Shown: positions 26,480-36,357, counted from the stretch's first letter. The stretch: DNA of 64,000 nucleotides from an uncultured Verrucomicrobia subdivision 3 bacterium (GCA_937890005.1 CALBZA010000083.1:1-64000); one strand, 5' to 3'. The notes: generated by a model not told the origin, from the sequence alone. Numbers and translations are program-made.

Positions 26480-26968
26480 CTATTTCGCTCCGTGATCGAT
26501 CCAGGCGCGGATGAGTCCCACCTGTTCGGGAGTCAAAGGCTTGGCAGGCGGCGGACCTTGTTGCGGGCGCTGCTGGCCTTCGCTGTTGGGAGCGCCTTCA
26601 GGATTTCCGGGACGATTTCCTCCGCGACCTTGTCGGATCGGCGGCATTGCGAGTTCCGGATCGATTCTTGCCACGGCAATCACGAGGTCGCTCTTGGCGC
26701 TGTCACCGACCACAACCACTTTGCCGTTCTTTCCGCCCTTGAGGGTCGTTTCAGCGCTGTCGAGGCGCAGTCCGGCCTTAGGGCGCTCGGCTCCGTGGCA
26801 GCGTATGCACGATTCCTTGAAGATCGGGAGAATGTCCTTTTCGAACGTGACATCCGTGCGCGTGGATGCGGGTGGAAGTTTGCTAACAGGTTCAGCTGCA
26901 CTGGCAGCTGCGGTGGACAGCATCGCCGCCACAAGCATGACAAACGAACTCTTCATAATGGTTTTCAT
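26480..26968 (-). CDS. Exported cytochrome c of the planctomycete/verrucomicrobial type
   Basis: A 162-residue exported protein with a signal peptide (MKSSFVMLVAAMLSTAAASA) and one heme c site, CIRCH (Cys54, Cys57, His58). The surrounding VTFEKDILPIFKESCIRCHG and KAGLRLDSAETTLKGGKNG patterns match the PSCyt1-type domain common in Planctomycetes and Verrucomicrobia. Met in ELAMPP is the likely distal ligand. A Gly/Pro/Gln-rich linker (about 115-142) precedes a terminal helix. In other genomes this domain usually joins large secreted oxidoreductase-like proteins; here it is free-standing. Its electron partner is unknown. The start could also be four codons later. Confidence 0.85.
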   Translation of the reverse strand: MKTIMKSSFVMLVAAMLSTAAASAAEPVSKLPPASTRTDVTFEKDILPIFKESCIRCHGAERPKAGLRLDSAETTLKGGKNGKVVVVGDSAKSDLVIAVARIDPELAMPPIRQGRGGNRPGNPEGAPNSEGQQRPQQGPPPAKPLTPEQVGLIRAWIDHGAK

Positions 26969-27258
26969 CAGCTAGGTTTGGCCGTAAAGACAAAGGAAAA
27001 ATTGTGCCGGTTACAATCGTTTTCCTCTGGCGATGCGCCGGCTGCCACGTTAAAGAAGCAATACTGTTTAATCAGTAAGGATGCTTGGCTTTGCGCTTAT
27101 GGCTCTGTGCATCGCAATTTTTGGTTCCTTTTTGCCAAGGCGGGGGAAGTCGTCGGCACGGTTGCCCCGTCAGATTCTATTGTCACTCAGTGCTGACCTC
27201 ACCTACGGTGATGCAGCGCTTTTGATGTTAGAAGTTTCAGGACAACGGGATTATCGAC

Positions 27259-30021
27259 ATGCAAACAGTTAAGCCAGCTTCAAAAACAGTGGAATCCGCC
27301 CACGACATTCTTCACGCACGGTCTCATCCGCTCGATCCGATCTTCGCGCCGAAATCGGTCGCGCTGATCGGTGCCACGGAGAATGCCGGAAGCGTCGGTC
27401 GCACGATCTTTCAAAATCTTGGGCGCGGCGGATTTCAGGGCGTCGTTTATCCGGTGAATCCAAAGCGCAATTCGGTCCTGAGTGTTCGCGCTTATCCCAG
27501 TGTGTCCGCGCTGCCTGAAATAGTGGATCTCGCAGTGATCTGCACGCCGGCCAAAACAGTCCCCGGCATCATTCAGGAATGCATCAAGGTCGGCATTCCG
27601 GGCGCCATCATCATTTCCGCCGGATTCAAGGAAACCGGTCCCGAAGGCGTCGCGCTGGAAAAGCAGATTCTTTCAGACGCACGCAAAGGCGGGATGCGGA
27701 TCGTGGGACCGAACTGTCTCGGCGTCATGGTTCCGCAGCGCGGACTGAACGCCACGTTCGCCACCACAATCGCAAAGCCCGGCAACGTGGGTTTCCTCAG
27801 CCAGAGCGGCGCGCTCTGCACTGCCGTGCTCGACTGGTCGCTCAAGGAGAATGTCGGTTTCAGCGCGTTCGTTTCCATCGGTTCAATGCTCGATGTCGGT
27901 TGGGGCGATCTCATTTATTACCTCGGCGACGATCCGAACACGAAGAGCATCGTCATCTACATGGAAACCATTGGCGATGCGCGCGCATTCCTTTCTGCGG
28001 CGCGTGAGGTCGCGCTTACCAAGCCGATCATTGTCATCAAGCCCGGTCGCACTGCAGGCGCTGCGAAAGCCGCGGCCTCGCACACGGGCTCGCTTACGGG
28101 AAGCGATGACGTCCTCGATGCAGCGTTCAAGCGTTGCGGCGTGCTGCGCGTGAACAACATTTCCGATCTGTTCTACATGTCGGAAGTCCTCGGACGTCAG
28201 CCGCGTCCGAAGGGAAACCGTCTCACGATGATCACCAACGCCGGCGGTCCCGGTGTGCTGGCGACCGACGCCTTGCTGATGAGCGGCGGGCAGCTGGCGG
28301 AGGTGTCGAAGGGCACGATCGAGGAGCTGAACAAAATTCTTCCTGCCGCCTGGTCTCACAACAATCCGATCGATGTGCTTGGCGACGCGAGTGCGGAGAC
28401 TTACGCGAAGACGCTCGAGATCGCCGGCAAGGATCCGAACAGCGACGGCTTGCTGGTGATTCTCACGCCGCAGGCGATGACCGATTGCACTGCGACGGCT
28501 GAGAAGCTCAAAGCATTCGGGCACATTGAAGGAAAGCCGGTTCTCGCGAGCTGGATGGGAGGCAAGGACGTTGCCGAAGGTGAAACGATTCTCAATCGCG
28601 CCGGCATTCCGACCTTTCCGTATCCCGACACGGCCGCGCGTGTGTTCACGCAAATGTGGCGTTACGCGGACAACCTTCGCGCGCTTTATGAGACGCCGCT
28701 TCCTTCAGCCGATGCCGACGATCTCGAATCGGGCCGTGCCCGTGCGAAGGCGTTGATCGAATCCGTGAAAAGTTCGGGCCGAACGATTCTTACGGAAGCG
28801 GAATCCAAGGAACTCCTCGGCTGCTACGGCATTCCGACCGTTGTCACGAAGGTTGCGAAAACCGAAACTGAATCCGCAAAGCTCGCCAACGAAATCGGTT
28901 ATCCGATCGTTCTGAAACTCTTTTCCGAAACCATCACGCACAAGACGGACGTTGGTGGCGTGCAGTTGAATTTGAAGGATGAATCGGAAGTCCGGCGCGC
29001 GTTCCGGGCCATCAAGACCGCCTGCACGGAGAAGGCCGGTGCGGAGCATTTCCAGGGCGTGACCGTCCAGAAGATGATCAAGCTGAACGACGGCTACGAA
29101 CTCATTCTTGGCAGCAGCATCGATCCGCAATTCGGACCGGTGCTTCTGTTCGGCATGGGCGGACAGCTCGTTGAAGTATTCAAGGACAAGGCGCTCGGAT
29201 TGCCGCCGTTGAACACGACGCTTGCGCGGCGCATGATGGAAACGACGAAAATTTATCATGCGCTCAAAGGGGTGCGCGGCCGGAAACCGGTCAATCTCGC
29301 CGCGCTTGAAAGGTTGATGGTCGGTTTCAGCCAGCTTGTTGCCGAACAGCCCTGGATCAAGGAGATCGACATCAATCCAATGTTCGCATCGGCAGAAGAT
29401 CTGGTGGCGCTCGATGCGCGCGTGATTCTCCACGAGCCGAAGACGAAGGAGGATTCGTTGCCGAAACTCGCGATTCGTTCCTATCCGACGCAATACGTCA
29501 GTTCGTGGAAGATGAAGAACGGCACGCCGGTTACCATTCGTCCGATTCGGCCGGAGGATGAACCATTGCTCGTGAAGTTCCATGGCACGCTGTCGGAGGA
29601 AAGTGTTTATCACCGTTACTTCAGCCAGATCAAACTCGACCAGCGCATCGCGCACGAACGCCTCGTCCGCATCTGCTTCAATGATTACGACCGCGAAATC
29701 GCGCTCGTTGCGGAGTACAAGGATCCGAAGACGAAGGAACGACAGATCATTGGCGTCGGTCGGCTCAGCAAGGCGCGCGGCCTCAACGAAGGCGAGTTTG
29801 CGCTGATCGTAGGCGATCCGTGGCAGAAGTGCGGGCTTGGAACCGAGTTGCTCCGACGCCTGGTTCAGATCGGACGGGACGAAAAGTTGAAACGCATCAC
29901 CGCGATGATCATGGCCGACAATTTCGGCATGCAGCACGTCAGCAAGAAGGTGGGCTTCAAAATCACGCACGACGAAAGCGGACGGGACTTCAAGGCTGAG
30001 ATTGCGCTGAAGAAGAGCTGA
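27259..30021 (+). CDS. NDP-forming acyl-CoA synthetase fused to a GNAT acetyltransferase
   Basis: A 920-residue cytoplasmic protein. Domains in order: CoA-binding (about 28-125, IFAPKSVALIGATENAGSVG), succinyl-CoA synthetase-like (about 150-465) with the phospho-histidine candidate His275 in ASHTGSLTGSDD, an ATP-grasp domain (about 495-725, ELLGCYGIPTVVTKVA, IVLKLFSETITHKTDVGG) and a C-terminal GNAT domain (about 741-915, VTIRPIRPEDEPLLVKFHG, VGDPWQKCGLGTELLRRL). The layout is that of the Pat/PatZ (YfiQ) protein acetyltransferases, in which the synthetase part is usually inactive and regulates the GNAT domain. Here the histidine is kept, so an active acetate/acyl-CoA synthetase is also possible. 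It is monocistronic. Confidence 0.9.
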   Translation: MQTVKPASKTVESAHDILHARSHPLDPIFAPKSVALIGATENAGSVGRTIFQNLGRGGFQGVVYPVNPKRNSVLSVRAYPSVSALPEIVDLAVICTPAKTVPGIIQECIKVGIPGAIIISAGFKETGPEGVALEKQILSDARKGGMRIVGPNCLGVMVPQRGLNATFATTIAKPGNVGFLSQSGALCTAVLDWSLKENVGFSAFVSIGSMLDVGWGDLIYYLGDDPNTKSIVIYMETIGDARAFLSAAREVALTKPIIVIKPGRTAGAAKAAASHTGSLTGSDDVLDAAFKRCGVLRVNNISDLFYMSEVLGRQPRPKGNRLTMITNAGGPGVLATDALLMSGGQLAEVSKGTIEELNKILPAAWSHNNPIDVLGDASAETYAKTLEIAGKDPNSDGLLVILTPQAMTDCTATAEKLKAFGHIEGKPVLASWMGGKDVAEGETILNRAGIPTFPYPDTAARVFTQMWRYADNLRALYETPLPSADADDLESGRARAKALIESVKSSGRTILTEAESKELLGCYGIPTVVTKVAKTETESAKLANEIGYPIVLKLFSETITHKTDVGGVQLNLKDESEVRRAFRAIKTACTEKAGAEHFQGVTVQKMIKLNDGYELILGSSIDPQFGPVLLFGMGGQLVEVFKDKALGLPPLNTTLARRMMETTKIYHALKGVRGRKPVNLAALERLMVGFSQLVAEQPWIKEIDINPMFASAEDLVALDARVILHEPKTKEDSLPKLAIRSYPTQYVSSWKMKNGTPVTIRPIRPEDEPLLVKFHGTLSEESVYHRYFSQIKLDQRIAHERLVRICFNDYDREIALVAEYKDPKTKERQIIGVGRLSKARGLNEGEFALIVGDPWQKCGLGTELLRRLVQIGRDEKLKRITAMIMADNFGMQHVSKKVGFKITHDESGRDFKAEIALKKS

Positions 30022-30144
30022 GCCGTTCCCGTTGACTGGAACACTCATCGGATCAGGCCGACTTGACGTCAGATGACGCCCGTCATCAGGTCGATCCTTT
30101 TGCCTCTATACACCGTATCGGGCCTTTGTTAGGTTGCGGCCACT

Positions 30145-30705
30145 ATGGCACTGGATGACATCCTTCTTGAAGCGGAAGAGAAAATGATGAAGACCGAACA
30201 GGTCGTCGTGAACGAGTTCGCCGGCGTGCGAACCGGAAAAGCATCGGCGAGCCTGGTCGAAAACATCATGGTCGAGGTTTACGGTTCCAACATGCGCATC
30301 CGCGAACTGGCGGGAATCACAACTCCGGAACCGCGCACGCTCGCCATCCAGCCCTGGGACGCCCAGTCGCTTCACCCCATCGAGAAGGCGATTCAGAAAA
30401 GCAATCTCGGTCTGTCACCTGCGATTCAAGGCCGCACGATCCGCATCTTCTTTCCGGAACTCAGCCAGGAACGGCGCGTGGAGTTCGTAAAGATCATCAA
30501 GAAAATGGCGGAGGACGGCCGCGTCGCGGTTCGGCACGTTCGGCGAGATGCCATGGAACAGTTGAAGAAACACGCGCATGACAGTGGTGTGACCGAGGAC
30601 GATGTGGAAAAGGCCGAGAAAGAGCTTCAACGCCTCACCGACGAATACATCGCCAAGATCGATGCGCATGTTGTCGCGAAGGAAAAAGACATCATGACGG
30701 TCTGA
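30145..30705 (+). CDS. frr: Ribosome recycling factor
   Basis: A 186-residue translation factor that, with EF-G, splits post-termination ribosomes. The family signature is clear: NEFAGVRTGKASASLVENI near the N-terminus, the central PWDAQSLHPIEKAIQKSNLG segment, the IPxPxLSxERR-like FPELSQERRVEFVKI, and the C-terminal VRHVRRDAMEQLKKHAHDSG helix. Length is standard. The usual neighbours pyrH and tsf are not next to it. It is preceded by a 123-bp gap with an imperfect TGACG dyad near 30063-30088 and no T-rich terminator. Confidence 0.97.
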   Translation: MALDDILLEAEEKMMKTEQVVVNEFAGVRTGKASASLVENIMVEVYGSNMRIRELAGITTPEPRTLAIQPWDAQSLHPIEKAIQKSNLGLSPAIQGRTIRIFFPELSQERRVEFVKIIKKMAEDGRVAVRHVRRDAMEQLKKHAHDSGVTEDDVEKAEKELQRLTDEYIAKIDAHVVAKEKDIMTV

Positions 30706-30784
30706 TCTGGGATTGGTTCGGGGAATGCGTTCCGAAACAGGGTTCCAGCGCGGTTTCAATTCGTATGTCTCATCGCGGAACTCG

Positions 30785-31396
30785 TCAGTTTTGATTCGAA
30801 CCAATGGGTTGAATTGAACTGGCGGCATGAAACTTCACTGAGCGCCGCAGCTGCGGAAAAAACTCTTCGAAATCCCGTTTCAGTTCAGTTCCGTTTTTCT
30901 CCAGCTCCGAGATGGCACATCCAAGCGCCACGGGCCTGCGGAGTCGGCTTCCGATGCGATCCAGGGCCACGCCGATTCCACCCATCGATCCGTAGGAGCA
31001 AAGAAGATTCTCAGCGCGAATGCCATCGAGACGATCCAGAGCAACCGACGGCAGCGTGTGCCGATGTTCATCAATTCCGGAGTAGAACTCGATTGCGACA
31101 GTGTCCAGCGGTTTGGAGGAGTAACGATTCCAGTCGTGCGTCAGGAAGAAGTCGTAGAACACGTCCACGAGAATTCCAGCGAAGCGCCGATGTGCTGGTC
31201 CAATCCGTTGAATGCTGCGTTTCACAATGGGATGCGTGTCGGTGAAACGATCGATTCGAATGTGCTGTTCAATTCCTTCGTGGAAAATGTTCGGCAGTGC
31301 ATGCAGCGCCGGTTTCGGAAGGAGGTCGGGCAGGAGATTGCCGATGCGGAACGCCGCGGTCGGTTTCGACAACAGAATGTGGGCAAGCCAGTTCAA
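30785..31396 (-). CDS. acpH: Acyl carrier protein phosphodiesterase-like protein
   Basis: A 203-residue protein of the AcpH (DUF479) family. Enzymes of this family remove the 4'-phosphopantetheine arm from acyl carrier protein and have an HD-like metal site. Visible motifs are MNWLAHILLSKP at the N-terminus, RIGNLLPDLL, the IRIDRFTDTHPIVKRS helix and VDVFYDFFLTHDWNRYS with the His-Asp pair. Length matches E. coli AcpH (about 193). It is convergent with frr across an 80-bp gap. Activity has not been shown for distant family members, so the reaction is inferred. Confidence 0.85.
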   Translation of the reverse strand: MNWLAHILLSKPTAAFRIGNLLPDLLPKPALHALPNIFHEGIEQHIRIDRFTDTHPIVKRSIQRIGPAHRRFAGILVDVFYDFFLTHDWNRYSSKPLDTVAIEFYSGIDEHRHTLPSVALDRLDGIRAENLLCSYGSMGGIGVALDRIGSRLRRPVALGCAISELEKNGTELKRDFEEFFPQLRRSVKFHAASSIQPIGSNQN

Positions 31397-31563
31397 TGGT
31401 GGGGAATGTAGCAGGTTTTGGGTTCGAAAGAGAAGAATCTGTAAGCGAAGTTTTTAAACGACGCGTGAAGGTCTTTCACCCTTGCAAGTTTCCTTCCACA
31501 AAATCACACCTGTTCGTCGTGTTCCTGCTGTCGGCGTGACGAGGATTGAAGTAACGTTCCGAC

Positions 31564-32379
31564 GTGGCGAAACCAAAAGACATCGAGCTGCCGACGGGTG
31601 AGAAGATTCCGATCCTTTACGAGGATCGTGCCGTGATGGCCATCGACAAGCCGCGCGGCTGGATGCTCGTGCCGTTTTCGTGGCAGAAAACCAATCGCAA
31701 TTTGCAGGCAGCTCTCACGTCGTCGATCGCCGCGCGCGATTTCTGGGCGACGTCTCGAAACCTGAAGTTCATCCGGTTCGTTCATCGGCTGGACGCGGAG
31801 ACGACGGGAATTCTTCTGCTGGCCAAGAGCCTTGGCGCTGTGGACACGTACGGAAACCTGTTCGAAAGCCGGAAGATGGAAAAGGTTTACCTCGCGGTCG
31901 TTCACGGCGTTCCAAAACAAACCGAATGGACCTGCCGTGCGAAGCTGGGACCGGATCCCGATCAACGCGGACGGATGAAGGTCGATCCACGCGGGAAGGA
32001 AGCGGAAACCTCGTTTCGCGTGCTGCAGACCGGCGCGAATACATCGTTGATCGAAGCGCATCCATTCACCGGGCGGACGCATCAGATTCGCATTCATCTG
32101 CTCGAGTCGGGATTTCCGATTGTGGGCGATGAGTTGTATGGGCCCGATCCAAAGCCGAAAAAAGCTCTTGGACTTCGCGCAGTGGAACTGTCGTTCAACG
32201 ATCCGTTCAATCGGAAACCGATTCGCATTCGCGCGCGATCGGACTGGTTCGTTCGCGAGTATGGTTTTGTCTTGAAGCGCGCGGAGGAACAATCGGTTGA
32301 ACAACCGGAAGCTGCGGGCAGCGATTCCGCGCCGGCCAAGGTTGATGGAAGCGGCAGGGGAAGCAAAGCCAGGCGGTGA
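31564..32379 (+). CDS. RluA-family RNA pseudouridine synthase
   Basis: A 271-residue enzyme starting with GTG at 31564. The catalytic aspartate is Asp77 in VHRLDAETTGILLLAKS. The second hallmark, HPFTGRTHQIRIHLLESGFP, follows at about 162-181, and VGDELYG closes the core. No S4 RNA-binding domain is present at the N-terminus, which places it in the shorter RluA/TruC-like branch. It isomerises uridine in rRNA or tRNA; the exact site cannot be assigned. The C-terminal 30 residues are a charged tail. It is followed by the heme operon in the same direction, 120 bp away. Confidence 0.9.
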   Translation: MAKPKDIELPTGEKIPILYEDRAVMAIDKPRGWMLVPFSWQKTNRNLQAALTSSIAARDFWATSRNLKFIRFVHRLDAETTGILLLAKSLGAVDTYGNLFESRKMEKVYLAVVHGVPKQTEWTCRAKLGPDPDQRGRMKVDPRGKEAETSFRVLQTGANTSLIEAHPFTGRTHQIRIHLLESGFPIVGDELYGPDPKPKKALGLRAVELSFNDPFNRKPIRIRARSDWFVREYGFVLKRAEEQSVEQPEAAGSDSAPAKVDGSGRGSKARR

Positions 32380-32499
32380 ACCATTTTTGGCTTTGGGTTC
32401 GGCAAAATCGGTGGATTTATCCGCAATTCGCGTACAGTCTGCGCCGCGGATTCGTTTAGGTTGAAAGCGCAGCCAGCAGATTCATCAGCAACAACAACA

Positions 32500-33585
32500 A
32501 TGAATGCCAGTGCAGTTCAGTCTGAAACCGGGACAACGGGGTTAACCAGCCGCGAACGTTTTCGTCGCGCCTGTCGTTGCGAGCCTGTGGATCGTCCTCC
32601 CATGTGGCTGATGCGGCAGGCTGGCCGGGCGCTTCCTGAATATCGGAAGCTTAAGGAAACCTACACGTTCGTTCAGCTGGTGCAGAATCCGGAGCTCGCC
32701 ACCGAAGTGACACTTCAGCCGATTCGGCGTTTTGGATTCGATGCTGCCATTCTTTTCAGCGACATCCTCGTGATCCCCGAAGCGATGGGACAAACCTATC
32801 ATTTCAAGGAAACCGGCGGCGTCGTGATGGATTTCGCAGTTCAAACAAAGGCGGACATTGAAAAGCTTTCCGTCGAGCGCGTTTGCGAGCGGTTGAGCTA
32901 CGTGGACAAGGCGTTGCGAATGTTGCGCGCGGAGTTGGGAGACAAGACGGCATTGATCGGCTTCACCGGTTCGCCGTGGACATTAGCGACGTTCATGATG
33001 GAAGGCGCGAGTGTTCCGCGTTATAGCCGGGCGCTGGCGTTGTTTCGGGAGGATCGCAAAACCTATTATGCGCTGGCCGAGAAGCTGACCGTTGCGATCA
33101 CAGAGTATTTAAAGATGCAGATCGCGACCGGGATCGATGCGTTTCAGATTTTCGACAGCCACGGGGGGCATCTGGCGGTGAGTGAGTTTGACGAAGCTTC
33201 CGGGCGCTGGATGCGGGACATTCTTTCGAATCTCAAGCGTGAGTTCGTTCAGAAGATGCCGCCTGCAATTGTGTTTTCGCTCGGAACACACGGCAGCTGG
33301 CACGATCTTCTTGCAACCGGTGCGAACATTCTTGGAGTCGATTGGCAGACATCGCTGGCTGAAGTGCGGCGGCTGGTTCCCGAAGGAATCGGGCTTCAGG
33401 GAAATCTTGCGCCAGCGCTGTTGAGCGACGCCACGCCTGACGTGGTGGCGAAGGAAACTCAATTGGTACTCGAGGCGATGCGCGGCCGGAACGGACACAT
33501 CTTCAATCTGGGTCATGGTTTGACGCCCGGCGCCAGGCTGGAGAATATTCAGGCGGTTGTTGATACCGTCCGCAACTTTCGATGA
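32500..33585 (+). CDS. hemE: Uroporphyrinogen III decarboxylase
   Basis: A 361-residue cytoplasmic heme-biosynthesis enzyme that converts uroporphyrinogen III to coproporphyrinogen III. The ATG at 32500 is chosen; a TTG 13 codons upstream is also in frame. Diagnostic segments are RPPMWLMRQAGRALPEYR-like (VDRPPMWLMRQAGRALPEYR), the AILFSDILVIPEAMG core, FTGSPWTLATFMMEG and FNLGHGLTPG. It is the first gene of the cluster hemE-hemN-hemG-hemH. Its stop overlaps the hemN ATG by four bases, implying translational coupling. Confidence 0.96.
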   Translation: MNASAVQSETGTTGLTSRERFRRACRCEPVDRPPMWLMRQAGRALPEYRKLKETYTFVQLVQNPELATEVTLQPIRRFGFDAAILFSDILVIPEAMGQTYHFKETGGVVMDFAVQTKADIEKLSVERVCERLSYVDKALRMLRAELGDKTALIGFTGSPWTLATFMMEGASVPRYSRALALFREDRKTYYALAEKLTVAITEYLKMQIATGIDAFQIFDSHGGHLAVSEFDEASGRWMRDILSNLKREFVQKMPPAIVFSLGTHGSWHDLLATGANILGVDWQTSLAEVRRLVPEGIGLQGNLAPALLSDATPDVVAKETQLVLEAMRGRNGHIFNLGHGLTPGARLENIQAVVDTVRNFR

Positions 33586-34958
33586 AAACGCTCAACGTCG
33601 ATCTTGATCTGGTGCGCAAATACAACGTGGCCGGACCACGTTACACCAGCTATCCGCCGGCAACGAAGTTCACCGATGCCGTGACGTGGGATCAGCTTTC
33701 CGAGCGCATCGAGGCGAACAACCGTTCCGCGCGCGACCTCTCGATCTACTTTCACATTCCATTCTGCGAAACGCTCTGCTGGTTCTGCGGTTGCACGACG
33801 GTGATCACGCTCAATCACGACAAGGGCAAAAATTACGTCGAATATCTGGCGCGTGAAGTGGAGCGCATGGCGCCAAGGCTGAATCCGGATCGCAAGGTGG
33901 TTCAGCTGCACTTTGGCGGCGGTTCACCGACGTTCCTGCGCCCGGACGAAATTCGCCGGCTCGGCCAGGCGATTCACAAGCATTTCAAATTCGCGCCGGA
34001 TATTGAGGCGAGTGTCGAAGTGGATCCGCGCCGCCTGACGCGCGAGCACATGGTTGCGTTGCGTGAGATCGGTTTCAATCGCGCCTCAATGGGCGTGCAG
34101 GATTTCAATCCCGAGGTGCAGCAGGCAATTCATCGCATTCAACCGCGCGAAATGACGCAGCAGGCGATGGACTGGATGCGCGAACTCGGTTTCGGGTCGA
34201 TCAACCTAGATCTCATCTACGGCCTTCCAAAACAGACGCCCGAAAGTTTCAACGAAACTTTGAACACGGTTCTGGCGATGAAACCGGATCGCCTGGCGGT
34301 GTTTAGCTATGCGCACGTGCCTTGGATCAAACCGGCACAGAAGATTCTTCAGGAAAAAGTTCTGCCGACGCCGGAATCGAAGCTGGAGGTTTTGAAGCTC
34401 GTGATCGAACGGCTCACTGCAAACGATCAATACGTTTACATCGGCATGGATCACTTCGCGAAACCGACCGACGAACTTGCGGTGGCGCAGCGAAACAAAC
34501 AGCTCCAGCGCAATTTTCAGGGCTACAGCACGCGGGCCGGATCGGACATCTACGCCTTCGGCATGTCGAGCATTTCGCAGATTCCCGACGCTTACTGGCA
34601 GAACGAAAAGGAGCTGCCGAAATATCAGGAGGCGGTCGATGCCGGGCGCGTTCCGCTGCATCGCGCTTATTTCGTCACGCCGGAGGACAACATCCGCCGC
34701 GAGACGATCATGCGTGTGATGTGCGATCTCTCGCTCGATTTCAATGCGATGTCGAAAAAGCTTGGAATCGACTTCGAACAACATTTCTCAAAGGAATTGG
34801 AATCGCTTGCGCCCTACGAGACTGACGGATTGGTGAAGCGGAATGAAAGCGGCCTGGAAGTCACCGATGCCGGCCGGCTGTTCATTCGAAACATCGCGAT
34901 GTGCTTCGACAACACGCTGGCTCCCGCGGGGGAACGCCGTCATTCCAAGACGATTTGA
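33582..34958 (+). CDS. hemN: Oxygen-independent coproporphyrinogen III oxidase
   Basis: A 458-residue radical SAM enzyme that oxidatively decarboxylates coproporphyrinogen III to protoporphyrinogen IX without oxygen. The cluster motif lies in FHIPFCETLCWFCGC, with Cys62, Cys66, Cys69 and Cys71 at the same positions as in E. coli HemN. The GGGSPTFL loop and the FNRASMGVQDF SAM segment follow, and the C-terminal HemN domain starts near 370. It allows heme synthesis under low oxygen, while the next gene (HemY type) uses oxygen, so the operon can serve both conditions if other oxidases exist. Confidence 0.96.
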   Translation: MKTLNVDLDLVRKYNVAGPRYTSYPPATKFTDAVTWDQLSERIEANNRSARDLSIYFHIPFCETLCWFCGCTTVITLNHDKGKNYVEYLAREVERMAPRLNPDRKVVQLHFGGGSPTFLRPDEIRRLGQAIHKHFKFAPDIEASVEVDPRRLTREHMVALREIGFNRASMGVQDFNPEVQQAIHRIQPREMTQQAMDWMRELGFGSINLDLIYGLPKQTPESFNETLNTVLAMKPDRLAVFSYAHVPWIKPAQKILQEKVLPTPESKLEVLKLVIERLTANDQYVYIGMDHFAKPTDELAVAQRNKQLQRNFQGYSTRAGSDIYAFGMSSISQIPDAYWQNEKELPKYQEAVDAGRVPLHRAYFVTPEDNIRRETIMRVMCDLSLDFNAMSKKLGIDFEQHFSKELESLAPYETDGLVKRNESGLEVTDAGRLFIRNIAMCFDNTLAPAGERRHSKTI

Positions 34959-34986
34959 TTCTTCAGTTTCGATTCGATCTTCATCC

Positions 34987-36357
34987 ATGAAATCGGTTGC
35001 GATCATTGGAGCGGGAATTACCGGACTGACCGCGACGTTTTATCTGAAGCGCAGCGGAATTCCAGTCGTGGTATATGAATCCGGCAATCGTGTGGGCGGC
35101 GTGGTTCAATCGATTCGAAGCAAGGGATTTCTCGCCGAGTTCGGTCCCAACACGCTTCTGGAAACTTCGCCTAGGATCAAACAGCTCGTCGTGGACGCCG
35201 GGTTGGAGTCGCGCCGCCTTGATCCCGATCCCAGCGCGGAGGCGCGCTACGTCGTGCGGTATCGTCGTCCGATCGAGATGCCGGGATCGCCGCCCGGATT
35301 TCTCACCACGAATCTGTTCACGTGGAAGGCGAAGCTGGCGGTGTTGCGCGAGCCGTTCATTGCTCCGCGTCGCGACGGCGTGGAGGAAAGCATCGCGCAA
35401 TTCGTCCAGCGACGGTTCAACCAGGAATTTCTGGATCACGCCATCGATGCGCTGGTCGCTGGAATTTATGCGGGCGATCCCTACAAGTTATCGGTCACCC
35501 ATGCGTTTCCGAAGTTGAAGGCGCTGGAAGATCGGTATGGATCGATGATCAAAGGGCAGATTCTCGGTGCGCGCGAACGGAAGAAACGTGGCGAAGTCGC
35601 GAAAGATCGCGCTCCAAAGTTTTCGTTCGATGAAGGATTGCAGGTGTTGCCTGACACGCTTCGCGAAAGGTTGGGGGACGCGGTGAAACTCAACTCACCG
35701 GTGACAAAGCTCTCAAAAATTTCCGACGGCTGGCGCGTGACAATTCCTGGAGGCGAAGAGGAACACAGCGCAGTCATATTCTGTGGAACGGCGTATCGAC
35801 TGGCTGAGCTGAAAGTCGAAGGCGTGCCGCCGCTCGAGTTGCCGGTGTTTGGAGAAATTCGTTATCCGCCGGTCGCAAGCGTGGTTTTGGGTTTCCGCAG
35901 GGAAGATGTCATGCATCCGGCGAGCGGATTTGGAATGCTGATTCCGAAGATTGAAGGATTCAAAATTCTGGGAACGATTTTTTCGTCATCGCTCTTCCCG
36001 AATCGGGCGCCCGCAGGCCACGTGACACTCACGAGTTATCTCGGTGGCGAGCGTTATCCGGAGCTGGGCGGATTGCCGGACGATCAGCTCGTTGAAACGA
36101 CGGTTTCCGATCTGAAAATTCTTCTCGGCGTGAAAGGCCGTCCGGTGTTCCAGCATTGCTGCCGCTATGCGAAAGCGATTCCGCAATACAACGTCGGTTA
36201 CGGGCATTATCGGGAGCTGATGAACAGCGTGGAAGCAAAAGCACCCGGACTTTACCTTGCCGGACATTACCGCGATGGCGTCTCATTGAGCGATTCGATT
36301 GTTTCTGGCTGCAACGTGGCGGAAAGGGTGGGGACGGGAGTGAAACGTGAAACGTGA
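34987..36357 (+). CDS. hemG: Protoporphyrinogen oxidase, HemY type
   Basis: A 456-residue FAD enzyme that oxidises protoporphyrinogen IX (or coproporphyrinogen III in some lineages) to the porphyrin. The start is the ATG at 34987 (MKSVAIIGAGITGLTATFYL), 28 bp after hemN; the open frame extends upstream into hemN without support. The Rossmann motif GAGITG, the ESGNRVGGVVQS FAD segment, FGPNTLLETSP and a C-terminal LAGHYRDGVSLSDSIVSGC flavin-binding segment are typical of the HemY/PPOX family, not the flavodoxin-like HemG of enterobacteria. The stop codon is formed by a repeat unit (36331-36380). Confidence 0.93.
   Translation: MKSVAIIGAGITGLTATFYLKRSGIPVVVYESGNRVGGVVQSIRSKGFLAEFGPNTLLETSPRIKQLVVDAGLESRRLDPDPSAEARYVVRYRRPIEMPGSPPGFLTTNLFTWKAKLAVLREPFIAPRRDGVEESIAQFVQRRFNQEFLDHAIDALVAGIYAGDPYKLSVTHAFPKLKALEDRYGSMIKGQILGARERKKRGEVAKDRAPKFSFDEGLQVLPDTLRERLGDAVKLNSPVTKLSKISDGWRVTIPGGEEEHSAVIFCGTAYRLAELKVEGVPPLELPVFGEIRYPPVASVVLGFRREDVMHPASGFGMLIPKIEGFKILGTIFSSSLFPNRAPAGHVTLTSYLGGERYPELGGLPDDQLVETTVSDLKILLGVKGRPVFQHCCRYAKAIPQYNVGYGHYRELMNSVEAKAPGLYLAGHYRDGVSLSDSIVSGCNVAERVGTGVKRET

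Noticed and set aside
27081..27272. 63-codon open frame upstream of the acyl-CoA synthetase
   Set aside because: It overlaps the start of the downstream gene, has no ribosome binding site and no recognisable features. The 290-bp gap 26969-27258 otherwise shows nothing I can support.
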